This document shows positions 14,774 to 23,547 of a stretch of 42,294 bases of DNA, piece after piece. A model generated the notes under the pieces. The model had not been told where the DNA came from, did not search any database, and saw nothing but the letters and a program-made list of their open reading frames with translations. The translations under genes were made by a program, and so were the position numbers. Each line of letters starts with the position of its first letter. The first letter of the stretch is position 1. Source of the DNA: Smithellaceae bacterium (lineage in GTDB: Bacteria > Desulfobacterota > Syntrophia > Syntrophales > Smithellaceae); contig JAUYFM010000044.1 of assembly GCA_030690945.1 (NCBI GenBank), positions 1-42,294 on the forward strand, written 5' to 3'.

Positions 14774-16645
14774 ATGCCGAACTATTATCTTGGAATATCA
14801 GCTTTTTATCATGACAGTGCCGCCGCGCTGATCAGCGAAAACGATATCATCGCCGCGGCCCACGAGGAGCGATTTACACGCCTGAAACACGACCAATCTT
14901 TCCCGGCACATGCCGTCCGTTATGTTCTGAATGAAGCCGGCCTGGGGATAGAAGATCTTACCGCCGTTGCGTTTTATGACAAACCGTTTTTGAAATTTGA
15001 GCGCCTGTTGGAAACGTATCATGCCTTTGCCCCAAAGGGATTTCAAAGTTTCCTCTCAGCCATGCCGATCTGGATCAAAGAAAAACTGTTTATGCGAAAC
15101 CTCTTATGGAGTGAACTGAAAACGATTCATGGCCAGCCCTTTGTCCATAAACCGCCACTGCTTTTTCCGGAACACCACCTCTCCCATGCAGCCAGCGCAT
15201 TTTACCCGTCCCCGTTTGATGAGGCTGCCATTTTAACGATAGACGGCGTCGGTGAATGGGCCACAACCACCATCGGTTTTGGCCGCCAAAACGCCATTGA
15301 AATCCTGCGCGAACTAACCTTTCCCCATTCCATTGGATTGCTCTATTCCGCCTTTACTTATTACTGCGGCTTTAAGGTCAACAGTGGCGAATACAAACTG
15401 ATGGGTCTTGCGCCTTACGGGATTCGAAATACCAGCCAATTTAAGCGGTACAAGGATGGCATCCTCGATGAATTGTTGGATATTCGGGAAGATGGATCTG
15501 TTCTGCTGAATATGGACTATTTTGATTTTGCGACGGGCTTAAGAATGTGCAACGACAGCCGCTGGGAAGCCCTTTTTGAAGTCCCTCGCCGGGAATCGGA
15601 AAGTGACTTGACGCAGCCCTATATGGACTTGGCCCTGGCCATTCAGGAAGTCACGGAAGAGGTGGTCGTAAAGCTTGCCCGGACGGCAAAGCAGTTGACC
15701 GGAAGCAACCGTCTGGTTCTGGCCGGCGGGGTTGCACTGAACTGTGTGGCTAATGCCAAAATAGAGGGCGCAGGAATATTTGACGCGATATGGATACAGC
15801 CTGCCGCCGGCGACGCCGGCGGTGCGCTGGGAGCCGCCCTTGCAGCCCGTCATATCTGGAAAGGAGAGGCAAGAACCCGCTCCGATCAGGATTCAGATGC
15901 GATGAAAGGCGCCTATCTCGGGCCAGAATATGGGCAAAGAGATATCGATCACCTGAAAAATAAATTTCAGGCAACGTGGAGGCGGTACCCGGAATTTGAT
16001 CTGTTGTGCGCGGATACGGCCCGACTGCTGGCGGAAGGAAACGTCATCGGGTGGTTTCAGGGACGGATGGAATGGGGACCTCGGGCCTTGGGAAACCGCA
16101 GTATTCTGGCTGACCCCCGAAATCCGGAAATGCAAAAGCGGTTGAACCTTAAAATAAAATTTCGGGAGAGTTTCCGGCCTTTTGCGCCATCGGTTCTTTC
16201 GGAAGATGCCCGGGAATACTTTGATATCGAAACCGCATCTCCCTATATGCTTCTGGTGGCGCCTGTAACCGATCGACACAGAAAAGCCGCTCTGCCGAAC
16301 GACCCCGCGGATATCCGTGACAGACTCTATCGGCTGCGATCGGATATCCCGGCCGTGACCCACATGGATTTTTCCGCCAGGATTCAAACCGTTCATAAAG
16401 AGACCAATGAACGGTATTGGAAGCTGATCCGCGCATTTAAGCAACAGACAGGGTGTGGTCTTGTGGTCAATACCAGCTTTAATGTGCGCGGAGAACCGAT
16501 CGTCTGTTCTCCTCAGGATGCCTATCAGTGTTTTATGCGAACCGATATGGATTGGCTGGTGATCAACGATTGCCTGTTTGAAAAATCGAGCCAGCCGAAG
16601 TGGGAAGAGACACGCGAATGGCGGCAAGAGTTCCAGCTGGATTGA
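14774..16645 (+). CDS. Carbamoyltransferase (NodU/CmcH/SxtI type)
   Basis: The 623-residue protein opens with YYLGISAFYHDSAAALI, followed by HEERFTRLKHD, EHHLSHAASAFYPSPF (metal-binding His cluster) and TIDGVGEWATT, all typical of the Kae1-like N-terminal domain. The YrdC-like C-terminal part contains MEWGPRALGNRSI and CGLVVNTSFNVRGEPIV. These enzymes make carbamoyl-AMP from carbamoyl phosphate and ATP, then carbamoylate a hydroxyl on a sugar or natural product in the cytoplasm. Length and motif order are complete. It is the last gene of the SxtJ/DUF5989/SGNH cassette; the acceptor is unknown. No clear ribosome-binding site precedes the ATG. Confidence 0.93.
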   Translation: MPNYYLGISAFYHDSAAALISENDIIAAAHEERFTRLKHDQSFPAHAVRYVLNEAGLGIEDLTAVAFYDKPFLKFERLLETYHAFAPKGFQSFLSAMPIWIKEKLFMRNLLWSELKTIHGQPFVHKPPLLFPEHHLSHAASAFYPSPFDEAAILTIDGVGEWATTTIGFGRQNAIEILRELTFPHSIGLLYSAFTYYCGFKVNSGEYKLMGLAPYGIRNTSQFKRYKDGILDELLDIREDGSVLLNMDYFDFATGLRMCNDSRWEALFEVPRRESESDLTQPYMDLALAIQEVTEEVVVKLARTAKQLTGSNRLVLAGGVALNCVANAKIEGAGIFDAIWIQPAAGDAGGALGAALAARHIWKGEARTRSDQDSDAMKGAYLGPEYGQRDIDHLKNKFQATWRRYPEFDLLCADTARLLAEGNVIGWFQGRMEWGPRALGNRSILADPRNPEMQKRLNLKIKFRESFRPFAPSVLSEDAREYFDIETASPYMLLVAPVTDRHRKAALPNDPADIRDRLYRLRSDIPAVTHMDFSARIQTVHKETNERYWKLIRAFKQQTGCGLVVNTSFNVRGEPIVCSPQDAYQCFMRTDMDWLVINDCLFEKSSQPKWEETREWRQEFQLD

Positions 16646-16772
16646 TGATCCTTGCAAGATGAAGTGAACCTTCAACCGATTCCAAGAAAAAACTTTGTCT
16701 GCCTTGCCATAGGTTTATAGTCGTACCCTGACTATTTATTCCACTTCCAATTCAACAGTGACATTTTATCTT

Positions 16773-16802
16773 CGTAGGGAACGGTCGCGACCGTTCCCTA
16801 CG
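16773..16802. repeat. Perfect 30-bp palindrome, copy 2
   Basis: The half-site CGTAGGGAACGGTCG is followed by its exact reverse complement. The inner 28 bases are identical to 10839-10866. It lies between the convergent carbamoyltransferase and Hpt genes, where it could limit readthrough from both sides, although no T-tract is attached. Confidence 0.85.
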
Positions 16803-16867
16803 TATTCCGTTTTACGATCATCGATCTGGAAATGGAATTACTTATCAATTGCACTTTCCCAATGCCG

Positions 16868-17185
16868 TCAGTCGCAATAGATAATCTCTACATGCCGCAG
16901 ATAATCCTCAAGCCTTTTCACCTGCAGGCGGATATCATCATCCCGATTTTCCTTTGCGGCCTTTTCCATCAGCATGCCGATATCGGTGATGGTTTCAAAT
17001 CCATAGCCCCCACCGGACCCTTTCATGCTATGGCCGATAATTCGGACCGCATCCATGTCCTTTTTTTCGAGGGCGTCGGAAATGGCGGCAATATCCTTTT
17101 TTCGGTTGGCCAGATAGCCGGGAATAAGATCAGCCAGATCACTATCCACATGAGCAATTATCTTTCCTGCCTGCTGTTCTTCCAT
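16868..17185 (-). CDS. Stand-alone histidine phosphotransfer (Hpt) protein
   Basis: This 105-residue all-helical protein carries the Hpt signature RIIGHSMKGSGGGYGF with phospho-acceptor His52. It receives phosphate from a receiver domain and passes it to another. It starts 57 bases after the stop of the hybrid histidine kinase on the same strand. That kinase has two receiver domains but no fused Hpt, so this protein is its likely phosphorelay partner. The final output regulator is not evident in the window. Confidence 0.9.
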   Translation of the reverse strand: MEEQQAGKIIAHVDSDLADLIPGYLANRKKDIAAISDALEKKDMDAVRIIGHSMKGSGGGYGFETITDIGMLMEKAAKENRDDDIRLQVKRLEDYLRHVEIIYCD

Positions 17186-17242
17186 ATCCGCAATATCTCC
17201 TTTTAGCCTATAAACTTTTCTCTAAGTTCCGCCCAACAAAAA

Positions 17243-20200
17243 TTATCTTCCCAAAAGATCGGGAGCGGCAAATTTCTGTATGGTCTCCAAAAGAATCGGC
17301 TTGCGGATGGGTTTCGTCAAGTGGGCGTCACAGCCTGCCTGGAAACTCTTTTCTATGTCTCCCTTGAGGGCATGAGCCGTCAGGGCGACGATGGGTGTGG
17401 GCTTGCGTCCCTCCTCCTGCTCCAACTGACGGATCTCCCGTGTGGCCGCGTAGCCGTCCATCACGGGCATTTGCACATCCATGAGAATGAGATCGTAAAC
17501 ATTGGATAGGAATTTTTTGACGGCAACCTGACCGTTTTCCGCAGTGTCGATCAGGTAGTTGGTCTTTTTCAGATAGGCCTGCACAAGAAAACGATTATCC
17601 TCGGAATCATCGACGAGCAGAATGTGCAAGGGACGGTGGTCCTCCGGAAGAGTTTCATCCGGAGGTGTATATCGTTGAAGGAGTATTTTCTCCCTGCTCA
17701 GGGACGCCTGGAGGGTTTCCCTCAGTTCCTGTCGTTTCACCGGTTTGAGGAGGTATCCCGCCAGGTCTATGTTTTTTGCCCGTTTGCGGTCGTCGCTGCG
17801 GCTTTCCGAAGAGAGCAGTAATATGTTCAAGGAGGCGGATTCGGGGTTGTCGCGAATTCTCTGTGCAAGGGTAAAGCCATCCATTCCAGGCATTTGACAG
17901 TCCAGAATAGCGATATGGAAGGGTGTCCCTTTGTTCTTTGCCTTGCGAAGCGCCGTCAGTCCTTCTTCGCCGTCCGCGGCTTCGGTGACGACGCATCCCC
18001 ACTGCAACAGCGTCTCCCGCAGGATCAGGCGGTTGGTGGCGTTGTCGTCAACGATGAGGACATTCAATCCCTGCATATCGATCTCCGGCCGAGAAGCCGG
18101 CTGCTGATCTTCTTCCGGAGGTGCTTCTTCCAATGGAATGGTGAAGAAGAACGTGCTGCCTTCTCCCGGTTGGCTTTCCACCCATATTTTCCCCCCCATC
18201 AGTTCGACGATTTGTCTGGAAATAGTCAGGCCCAAACCCGAGCCCTCGTATTTTCTGGTGATGGAGGAATCGGACTGGGTGAATTTTTCAAAGACGGCGT
18301 TCATCTGTTCGGCGGGGATGCCGATTCCCGTATCCCGGACAGAAAACTGTAAAAACCGTGGTGTTTTCCCTGGGGCATCCTCCGTAAGGGGTAGCACCGT
18401 CAAGACGATTTCACCCTTCTCAGTAAATTTAATGGCATTTCCCAGAAGGTTCATAAGCACCTGACGAAGCCGCGTCGGATCTCCCTGAATATGTTGAGGG
18501 ACATCGGGACGGATACGACAGGCAAGTTCCAGATTGCGGCTATGGGCGCGCACGGCTATGACCTCACAGGATTTTTCAACGATATCGAAGAGGTCATAGG
18601 GTATGAGTTCAAGACTTAACTGCCCTGATTCCACCTTGGAAAGATCCAGGATATCGTTAATGAGAATGAGGAGATTTTCCCCGGCGGAACGGAATATCTG
18701 GACATGCTGGCGTTGCTCCGGCGTGAGGGAGGAATCCCAGAGCAGATCAGCCATGCCGATGATGGCGTTCATGGGGGTGCGGATTTCATGGCTCATGTTG
18801 GCCAGGAAGTCGCTCTTGGCCGCGTTGGCCATCGTCGCCTGATTGGCCATGTCGTTGGCGAGGGCGTTGGCCTCCTCGAGCCGAAGATTGATTTCTTTCA
18901 GCTTCTCCTCCGCCAGCTTGCGTTGGGTGATGTCCGTGATGAAATTTAATGTTGCTGGTCGTCCTTCCCAATCAATCAGGACAGAACTGAGTTCAACCCA
19001 CTTGATCTGGCCACTCTTGTGGATAATTCTATGCGTATGCCGGGAGGGTGTCTTATCGCCATTGATCTTTTGAAGATATCGTTTCGTTACGGCATCTCGA
19101 TCTTCAGGATGAAGTAATTCAAATATGTTAATAGACATTACTTCCTGTTCCGAATAACCAAACGACGCTGCCGCCTGGAGATTGGCATATTTGATCACCC
19201 CGTCCTGTATGACCAGCATGGTTTCACTGATATTCTCCACCAGAAGGCGATATCTTTCCTCGTTCTTTCGAAGTTCCGCCTGTTGGGCCTGGATGCCCGT
19301 ATCGGTGCGGCGGAGCAGGGCATAGACTAATCCCAGCAGCAGCGTCAGCAGTAACACGCCGGCGGTTCCACCCAGGGTGATCAGGCGCGCAAAGGCCTCT
19401 TTTTCGGTCGTGACGTCGATCATAATCAGCAGGTTGCCGACCTCTTTGCCCGAAACGTCTTGCATGGGGGTTGCGAATACGCGCCAATCCTTCCCCTCGA
19501 AGGGGATCTCCCGGTTCGTTTCTCCGTGAACCTGTTTCTTGTCCAGAGACTCAACCCAGGATGCAAAGGCATCGGGCAGGCGGCCTTGAGAGGAGTAAAT
19601 CACCGCGCTTTGGGGCAGGCGGTTCCAGTCTGCCTCCCTGCCGAGCAGGCGCATTCCCTCTTCCCATGTTTGCCGGTTCAGGTGCTCCTTGCTAATGGTC
19701 GCAGCCAGTTGGATGCCTAATCGGGTGTGCAGTGTTTGCAGGATGTCCTCGATTTCCTTCCCCAATTCCACATAGCCGACAAGCGCGCCGTCGGCAAAAA
19801 CCGGTTTCACAACACGCAGGGTGAAGGTGCCCAATGGTCCCAGCTCAAGACCGGAAGCGGTTTTCCCTGTGCGTTCGGCCTCGAGGGCAGTGAAGCGATT
19901 GATGAGGTCACCGCGTTTATCGGGCTTGTGGACGCGCAGGAGACAGACGCGGTTTTTATCGAAGAAATAAAAATGAGTGAGGTTGTTCTCGATGTTCAGC
20001 GTCTTAAACACAGGTTGCCAGACGGCAAGCAGACTTTCAGCGTCGCCTTTGCGGAGGGCCTTTTGCACCGTAGGGTCGGCGGTGATGGGCTGCAAGGCAG
20101 TGGCCAAGCCGATGATCTGCTGATTCAGGGACGCGCGAAAGAGATCTTTCTCATAGGCTTTAATGCTTGCCGTATTCCCGGCGATTCGCTGTTGCTGCTG

Positions 20201-21361
20201 TTGCCACAGGAGCGCTCCCGTGCCGGCTATCATTAGGAGCACCATAGCCGTCAGGGGCGGCAGGAGAGACCGCAGGATCGGCTTGGGCGAAGCGTTAACA
20301 CGGCGGATGGAGAAAAAGACGGTGGCGGCGCCGATAAACAAAACCAGCATCATTCCCACAGGCAGGGCCGCCTTTGAGGCCACGTTCCATTTCCAGGCGC
20401 GGGCGTCCATATTCATGCCCAGCACGGCAAGCAGCTCGCCGGTGCTCTTGTACGCTTCGGCGCAGACGATCAGATCATCCACCGTCTCGACATAGGTGGT
20501 CTTCGGCGAAATCTTTTTATTGGCGGGATTTTCGTATTGGTAATCAACCCAGCCGCTTCCCTTGGACAGAGCGATGTTCTGTATCTCTTTTCGAAAATAC
20601 TTGTCCCCGGTCCGGTCTTTCTCGCCTTGCAGATTCCGGCCAACCAGTTCCGATTTTACTGGATGGGCTTTCATGGTCATGTCGCGGTCGTAGGCGAAGG
20701 CGTAAAGGTCACCCTTGCGGAATTCCCCCTGCGGATTGTTGAGCTCCTTCAGAAGGCGCTCCCGTCCGTTTTTCCGGTAGAAGTTCAAAGCTTTGCGCAC
20801 AATCGCCTGAGCGTCTTTTTCAGAGACGAGGCCGGAGGAAGTGGTTACTGTATTATTGATGGGAACCAGCGCCGAGACCCACGTGCCCCAGCGATCGGTG
20901 GCCGGTCCTTCGATGGACTCGGTCTTGGTGTCAAACACGCGGCGATAGCTTGCCGGGACATCTTCATAAACTTGTCCGGGCGGGGAATAGTCCTTCGAAT
21001 CGAGCGGTTCGCTGTCCACGAAGAAGATGACCGCGCCGTCGGCCTTACGGCCCAGAAGATAGATAAACTTGTTTTGCGGGTTAGCCGAGCGAATAGCGGC
21101 GAGCTGGTTCTTGATCTGTCGGTAATCGGAACTTTCCAGATCATCCTTCGTGCCCTCGAGCGCTGCGACGCGCTCAATATTAACCGTCTGCGCCACCAGT
21201 CGTGCCTGCATAAGCAGATCAGTGCGCATCTCGCGGTCAGTCCGCACCACCGTCCACCAGGTAAAGAGCGCTCCGGCAGAGAGAATGGTCACGAGCAGTA
21301 GCGCTACCACCAGGCGCTTGTTTTTCATTTTGTATAGTTGAATGGTCGATTGATTACCCAT
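17243..21361 (-). CDS. Hybrid sensor histidine kinase: two Cache-like sensors, PAS, HisKA-HATPase, two receivers
   Basis: A 1372-residue membrane protein. A first helix (about 17-39) leads into a periplasmic region (40-330) with a conserved SYDYSPPGQVY-like block (here DYSPPGQVYED) and a Cache-type segment (WVDYQYENP); helices near 335-358 and 372-392 flank a short loop; a second Cache-like sensor spans about 400-630 (FYFFDKNRVCLLRVH); a fourth helix is near 645-668. PAS covers about 685-800. The phospho-acceptor is His858 in NMSHEIRTPMNAI, the ATPase has DTGIGIP and GSGLGL, and the receivers have Asp1154 (LDCQMPGMDG) and Asp1295 (MDVQMPVMDG). GAGGAG precedes the ATG. All key residues are present. 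With the Hpt gene after it, it forms a His-Asp-His relay of the BarA/TorS kind; ligand and target are unknown. Confidence 0.93.
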   Translation of the reverse strand: MGNQSTIQLYKMKNKRLVVALLLVTILSAGALFTWWTVVRTDREMRTDLLMQARLVAQTVNIERVAALEGTKDDLESSDYRQIKNQLAAIRSANPQNKFIYLLGRKADGAVIFFVDSEPLDSKDYSPPGQVYEDVPASYRRVFDTKTESIEGPATDRWGTWVSALVPINNTVTTSSGLVSEKDAQAIVRKALNFYRKNGRERLLKELNNPQGEFRKGDLYAFAYDRDMTMKAHPVKSELVGRNLQGEKDRTGDKYFRKEIQNIALSKGSGWVDYQYENPANKKISPKTTYVETVDDLIVCAEAYKSTGELLAVLGMNMDARAWKWNVASKAALPVGMMLVLFIGAATVFFSIRRVNASPKPILRSLLPPLTAMVLLMIAGTGALLWQQQQQRIAGNTASIKAYEKDLFRASLNQQIIGLATALQPITADPTVQKALRKGDAESLLAVWQPVFKTLNIENNLTHFYFFDKNRVCLLRVHKPDKRGDLINRFTALEAERTGKTASGLELGPLGTFTLRVVKPVFADGALVGYVELGKEIEDILQTLHTRLGIQLAATISKEHLNRQTWEEGMRLLGREADWNRLPQSAVIYSSQGRLPDAFASWVESLDKKQVHGETNREIPFEGKDWRVFATPMQDVSGKEVGNLLIMIDVTTEKEAFARLITLGGTAGVLLLTLLLGLVYALLRRTDTGIQAQQAELRKNEERYRLLVENISETMLVIQDGVIKYANLQAAASFGYSEQEVMSINIFELLHPEDRDAVTKRYLQKINGDKTPSRHTHRIIHKSGQIKWVELSSVLIDWEGRPATLNFITDITQRKLAEEKLKEINLRLEEANALANDMANQATMANAAKSDFLANMSHEIRTPMNAIIGMADLLWDSSLTPEQRQHVQIFRSAGENLLILINDILDLSKVESGQLSLELIPYDLFDIVEKSCEVIAVRAHSRNLELACRIRPDVPQHIQGDPTRLRQVLMNLLGNAIKFTEKGEIVLTVLPLTEDAPGKTPRFLQFSVRDTGIGIPAEQMNAVFEKFTQSDSSITRKYEGSGLGLTISRQIVELMGGKIWVESQPGEGSTFFFTIPLEEAPPEEDQQPASRPEIDMQGLNVLIVDDNATNRLILRETLLQWGCVVTEAADGEEGLTALRKAKNKGTPFHIAILDCQMPGMDGFTLAQRIRDNPESASLNILLLSSESRSDDRKRAKNIDLAGYLLKPVKRQELRETLQASLSREKILLQRYTPPDETLPEDHRPLHILLVDDSEDNRFLVQAYLKKTNYLIDTAENGQVAVKKFLSNVYDLILMDVQMPVMDGYAATREIRQLEQEEGRKPTPIVALTAHALKGDIEKSFQAGCDAHLTKPIRKPILLETIQKFAAPDLLGR

Positions 21362-21670
21362 GCGCGAATCTCCTCTCGGATCTTTTCGTCCACCTCCTTA
21401 GAGAGATGTTGGCTGACGATCTCGCGGGACTTATTTTCGTTAACCGCGCCGCAGGTATGATCGTCCTTCAGGTAGCAGAGCTGTGCCCGGGATTGGTTTT
21501 ATGTTTCATGGTTCAAATTCCCCAATTTTTCCGAGGCCCTATACTATTCGAAGCATGTATCAACTGCTTAAGAAATGCAAGGATAAAAAGATATTCATCG
21601 AAGACCCGTCAGTTGTCCGGGATAGAGCGGGTCATTGGCACAGTACCCCACATCTTGTGGTAAGTTTTAA
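21362..21670. other. Non-coding divergent region upstream of the hybrid kinase
   Basis: The 380 bases between the hybrid kinase and the PAS-HD-GYP gene hold promoter module B at their right end. In 21370-21510 the minus strand keeps an open frame with no start codon that ends inside the kinase gene (contains SREIVSQHLSKEVDEKIREE); it may be the tail of a lost gene but I cannot assign it. No convincing minus-strand promoter for the kinase was found. Confidence 0.4.
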
Positions 21671-21727
21671 TTGACAGAAAAGCCTGAAATTCCTATACTG
21701 ACTTCCACAAAAAGCGAGTTTTTATGA
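21671..21727 (+). promoter_or_regulatory. Promoter-leader module, copy B (PAS-HD-GYP gene)
   Basis: TTGACA (21671-21676), 17 bases, TATACT (21694-21699), then the leader hairpin AAAAA-GCGAG-TTTTT (21709-21723). It aligns without gaps to copy A from TTGACA to the end of the hairpin. The GTG start follows 14 bases after the module. Confidence 0.75.
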
Positions 21728-21741
21728 AGGGATAAAAGACC

Positions 21742-23211
21742 GTGAAAAACGATCTGAAACAGCATGAGAAAGAGTACCGCAATCTCATCGAGAACGCCAA
21801 CAGCATCATCCTGCGGATCGGTAGCACAGGGAAGATCCTGTACATGAACCCATTCGGACAGACCTTTTTCGGTTTTACCCAAGAAGAGATCATCGGGGAA
21901 AATATAAGGGGTACGATCCTGCCGGAGATGGAATCGTCTGGACGGGACATGTCGAACCTCATGGTGGCCATCTCGAAAAACCCGGCGCAATATGAGACCC
22001 ATGATAATGAAAATCTGCGAAAAGATGGAAGCAGAGTTTGGGTCCTGTGGACGAATCGGGCCGTCCTTGATGAGAAAGGAGAGATTGCGGAGATCCTCTG
22101 CATCGGAACCGACGTCACGCTTCACAAAGAAGCGGAAAAGCAAGATCACCGGTCTCGGGAAATACTCGAAGAAAAGGTCCGCCAGAGAACGCGAGAGTTG
22201 CAGAAAGTCAATGAAGACCTGCTCTTTGAGGTTGTAGAGCGCAAGATTGCGGAAGAGGCCCTGCGGGAGAGCGAAACCAGATACCGGAGCATTGTCGAGG
22301 ACGCCGTCGAGGGTATTTTTCAGACGACGGCAGAAGGAACCTATACTCTGGCGAACAATGCCATTACCCGCATGTTGGACTATGACTCACCGGAAGAATT
22401 CATGTCCGTCGCGTCCAACATGGAGGAGCTGCTTTTTGCTGATCCGAGGCAACGTATTGTATTCAGGAATTTGCTGAAGGCGAACGGCCGGGTGAAGGGG
22501 TTTGAAACCCAGTATGTGAAAAAAGACGGCGGCAGGGTTTGGGTTTGCCTGAATGTCCGGGCCGTGCACGACGACCGGGGCAATTACCTCTTTTATGAGG
22601 GCACCGTTGAGGATATTTCATCAAGGAAAACCGACGAAGTGATGGACGGCATCACCAGAGCACTGTGCACGGCCATCGAAGTCAGGGATCCCTACACGGC
22701 AGGTCACCAGGAGCGGGTGACGGAACTGGCCATCGCCATCGCGAAAGAAATGCATTTTACGGACGATCATCTCAAGGCTGTCCGGATTGCCGCCATGCTT
22801 CATGATATCGGCAAAATCTATGTTCCCGCCGAATTCCTGAGCAGACCGGGAATGATAAGCGAGAACGAATTGAATATCTTGAGGGATCATACGGAGGCCG
22901 GATATGGAATACTCAAAGGCATCGCCTTCGATTATCCCGTTGCCGACATTATCGTTCAACATCATGAACGCATGAACGGTTCGGGATACCCCCGTGGACT
23001 TTCGGGGGATCAGATTCTCTTGGAAGCGCGGATCATCGGTGTTGCGGACGTCGTCGAGTCCATGGGATCTCACCGGCCTTACCGGCCCTCGCTTGGCATT
23101 GAGAAAGCCCTGGAAGAGATTCGGGAAAACAGGGGGACTCTCTATGACGCCACGGTGGTTGACGTCTGTCTGAAGTTGTTTACACAGCAGGGGTACCGCC
23201 TCGATACCTAG
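21742..23211 (+). CDS. PAS-PAS-HD-GYP protein, probable c-di-GMP phosphodiesterase
   Basis: The 489-residue soluble protein has two PAS domains (about 9-130 and 180-295) separated by a coiled coil rich in Glu/Arg (about 133-175), then an HD-GYP domain (about 305-485). Metal and catalytic motifs are intact: HDIGK (His354, Asp355), HHERMNGSGYPRGLSG with GYP at 415-417, and ADVVESM. HD-GYP enzymes hydrolyse c-di-GMP to GMP or pGpG. The GTG start at 21742 is supported by AAGGGA nine bases upstream and by the promoter module just before it. PAS domains could sense a small ligand, redox or oxygen; no cofactor residue is clear. Confidence 0.9.
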   Translation: MKNDLKQHEKEYRNLIENANSIILRIGSTGKILYMNPFGQTFFGFTQEEIIGENIRGTILPEMESSGRDMSNLMVAISKNPAQYETHDNENLRKDGSRVWVLWTNRAVLDEKGEIAEILCIGTDVTLHKEAEKQDHRSREILEEKVRQRTRELQKVNEDLLFEVVERKIAEEALRESETRYRSIVEDAVEGIFQTTAEGTYTLANNAITRMLDYDSPEEFMSVASNMEELLFADPRQRIVFRNLLKANGRVKGFETQYVKKDGGRVWVCLNVRAVHDDRGNYLFYEGTVEDISSRKTDEVMDGITRALCTAIEVRDPYTAGHQERVTELAIAIAKEMHFTDDHLKAVRIAAMLHDIGKIYVPAEFLSRPGMISENELNILRDHTEAGYGILKGIAFDYPVADIIVQHHERMNGSGYPRGLSGDQILLEARIIGVADVVESMGSHRPYRPSLGIEKALEEIRENRGTLYDATVVDVCLKLFTQQGYRLDT

Positions 23212-23330
23212 GTTCCGTTCATCGTACAGGGAAAACAACAGCGTTCACCCCTGCAGAACCCGTCAAAAGTCGGAAAACGTCAGAAAGCCACATCTCATCA
23301 TCATGCGTTAGAGAACCGGATGAGGCAATC

Positions 23331-23484
23331 TGATAAGAGTTTCTTTTTTTGCGGAAGGGAGCTTAGAGACTGTTGGTCTTGTGTGTCAAGGCAATATTGG
23401 GGTGATAAAATCCCCGATGAAATCTCCTTGACAAACAAAGCCCGCCTTCGTATGCTCCTCCCGCAGAAAAATAAGTTTTTATCA
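23331..23484. repeat. 154-bp imperfect palindrome formed by two head-to-head promoter modules
   Basis: The left arm (23331-23362, TGATAAGAGTTTC.. to GGAAGGGAGC) is the imperfect reverse complement of the right arm (23454-23484, GCTCCTCCCGC.. to TTTTTATCA), and TGTGTCAAGG / CCTTGACAAA continue the symmetry inward around a GGGG...CCCC core. The right half is promoter module C; the left half is a minus-strand copy (E) with TTGACA at 23389-23384 but a poor -10 (CTAAGC). It could also be read as a MITE-like element. Confidence 0.6.
23428..23484 (+). promoter_or_regulatory. Promoter-leader module, copy C (deacetylase operon)
   Basis: TTGACA (23428-23433), 17 bases, TATGCT (23451-23456), then the leader hairpin AAAAA-TAAG-TTTTT (23467-23480) ending TTATCA's cognate TTTATCA. 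The distance from -10 to the end of the hairpin is the same 28 bases as in copies A and B. It lies 63 bases before the ATG at 23548. Confidence 0.7.
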
Positions 23485-23547
23485 AAAAAACCGTACCCTT
23501 TAAACATAGTGCAATCTTTCGTCTATCCGTAGCAAAGGAGCTGGAGC

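Noticed and set aside
21370-21510. Minus-strand open frame upstream of and overlapping the hybrid kinase start
   Set aside because: No start codon within the frame and no recognisable family; kept only as a possible 3' remnant.
23320-23532. 70-residue plus-strand frame
   Set aside because: It is translated across the two promoter modules and has no ribosome-binding site or family resemblance.
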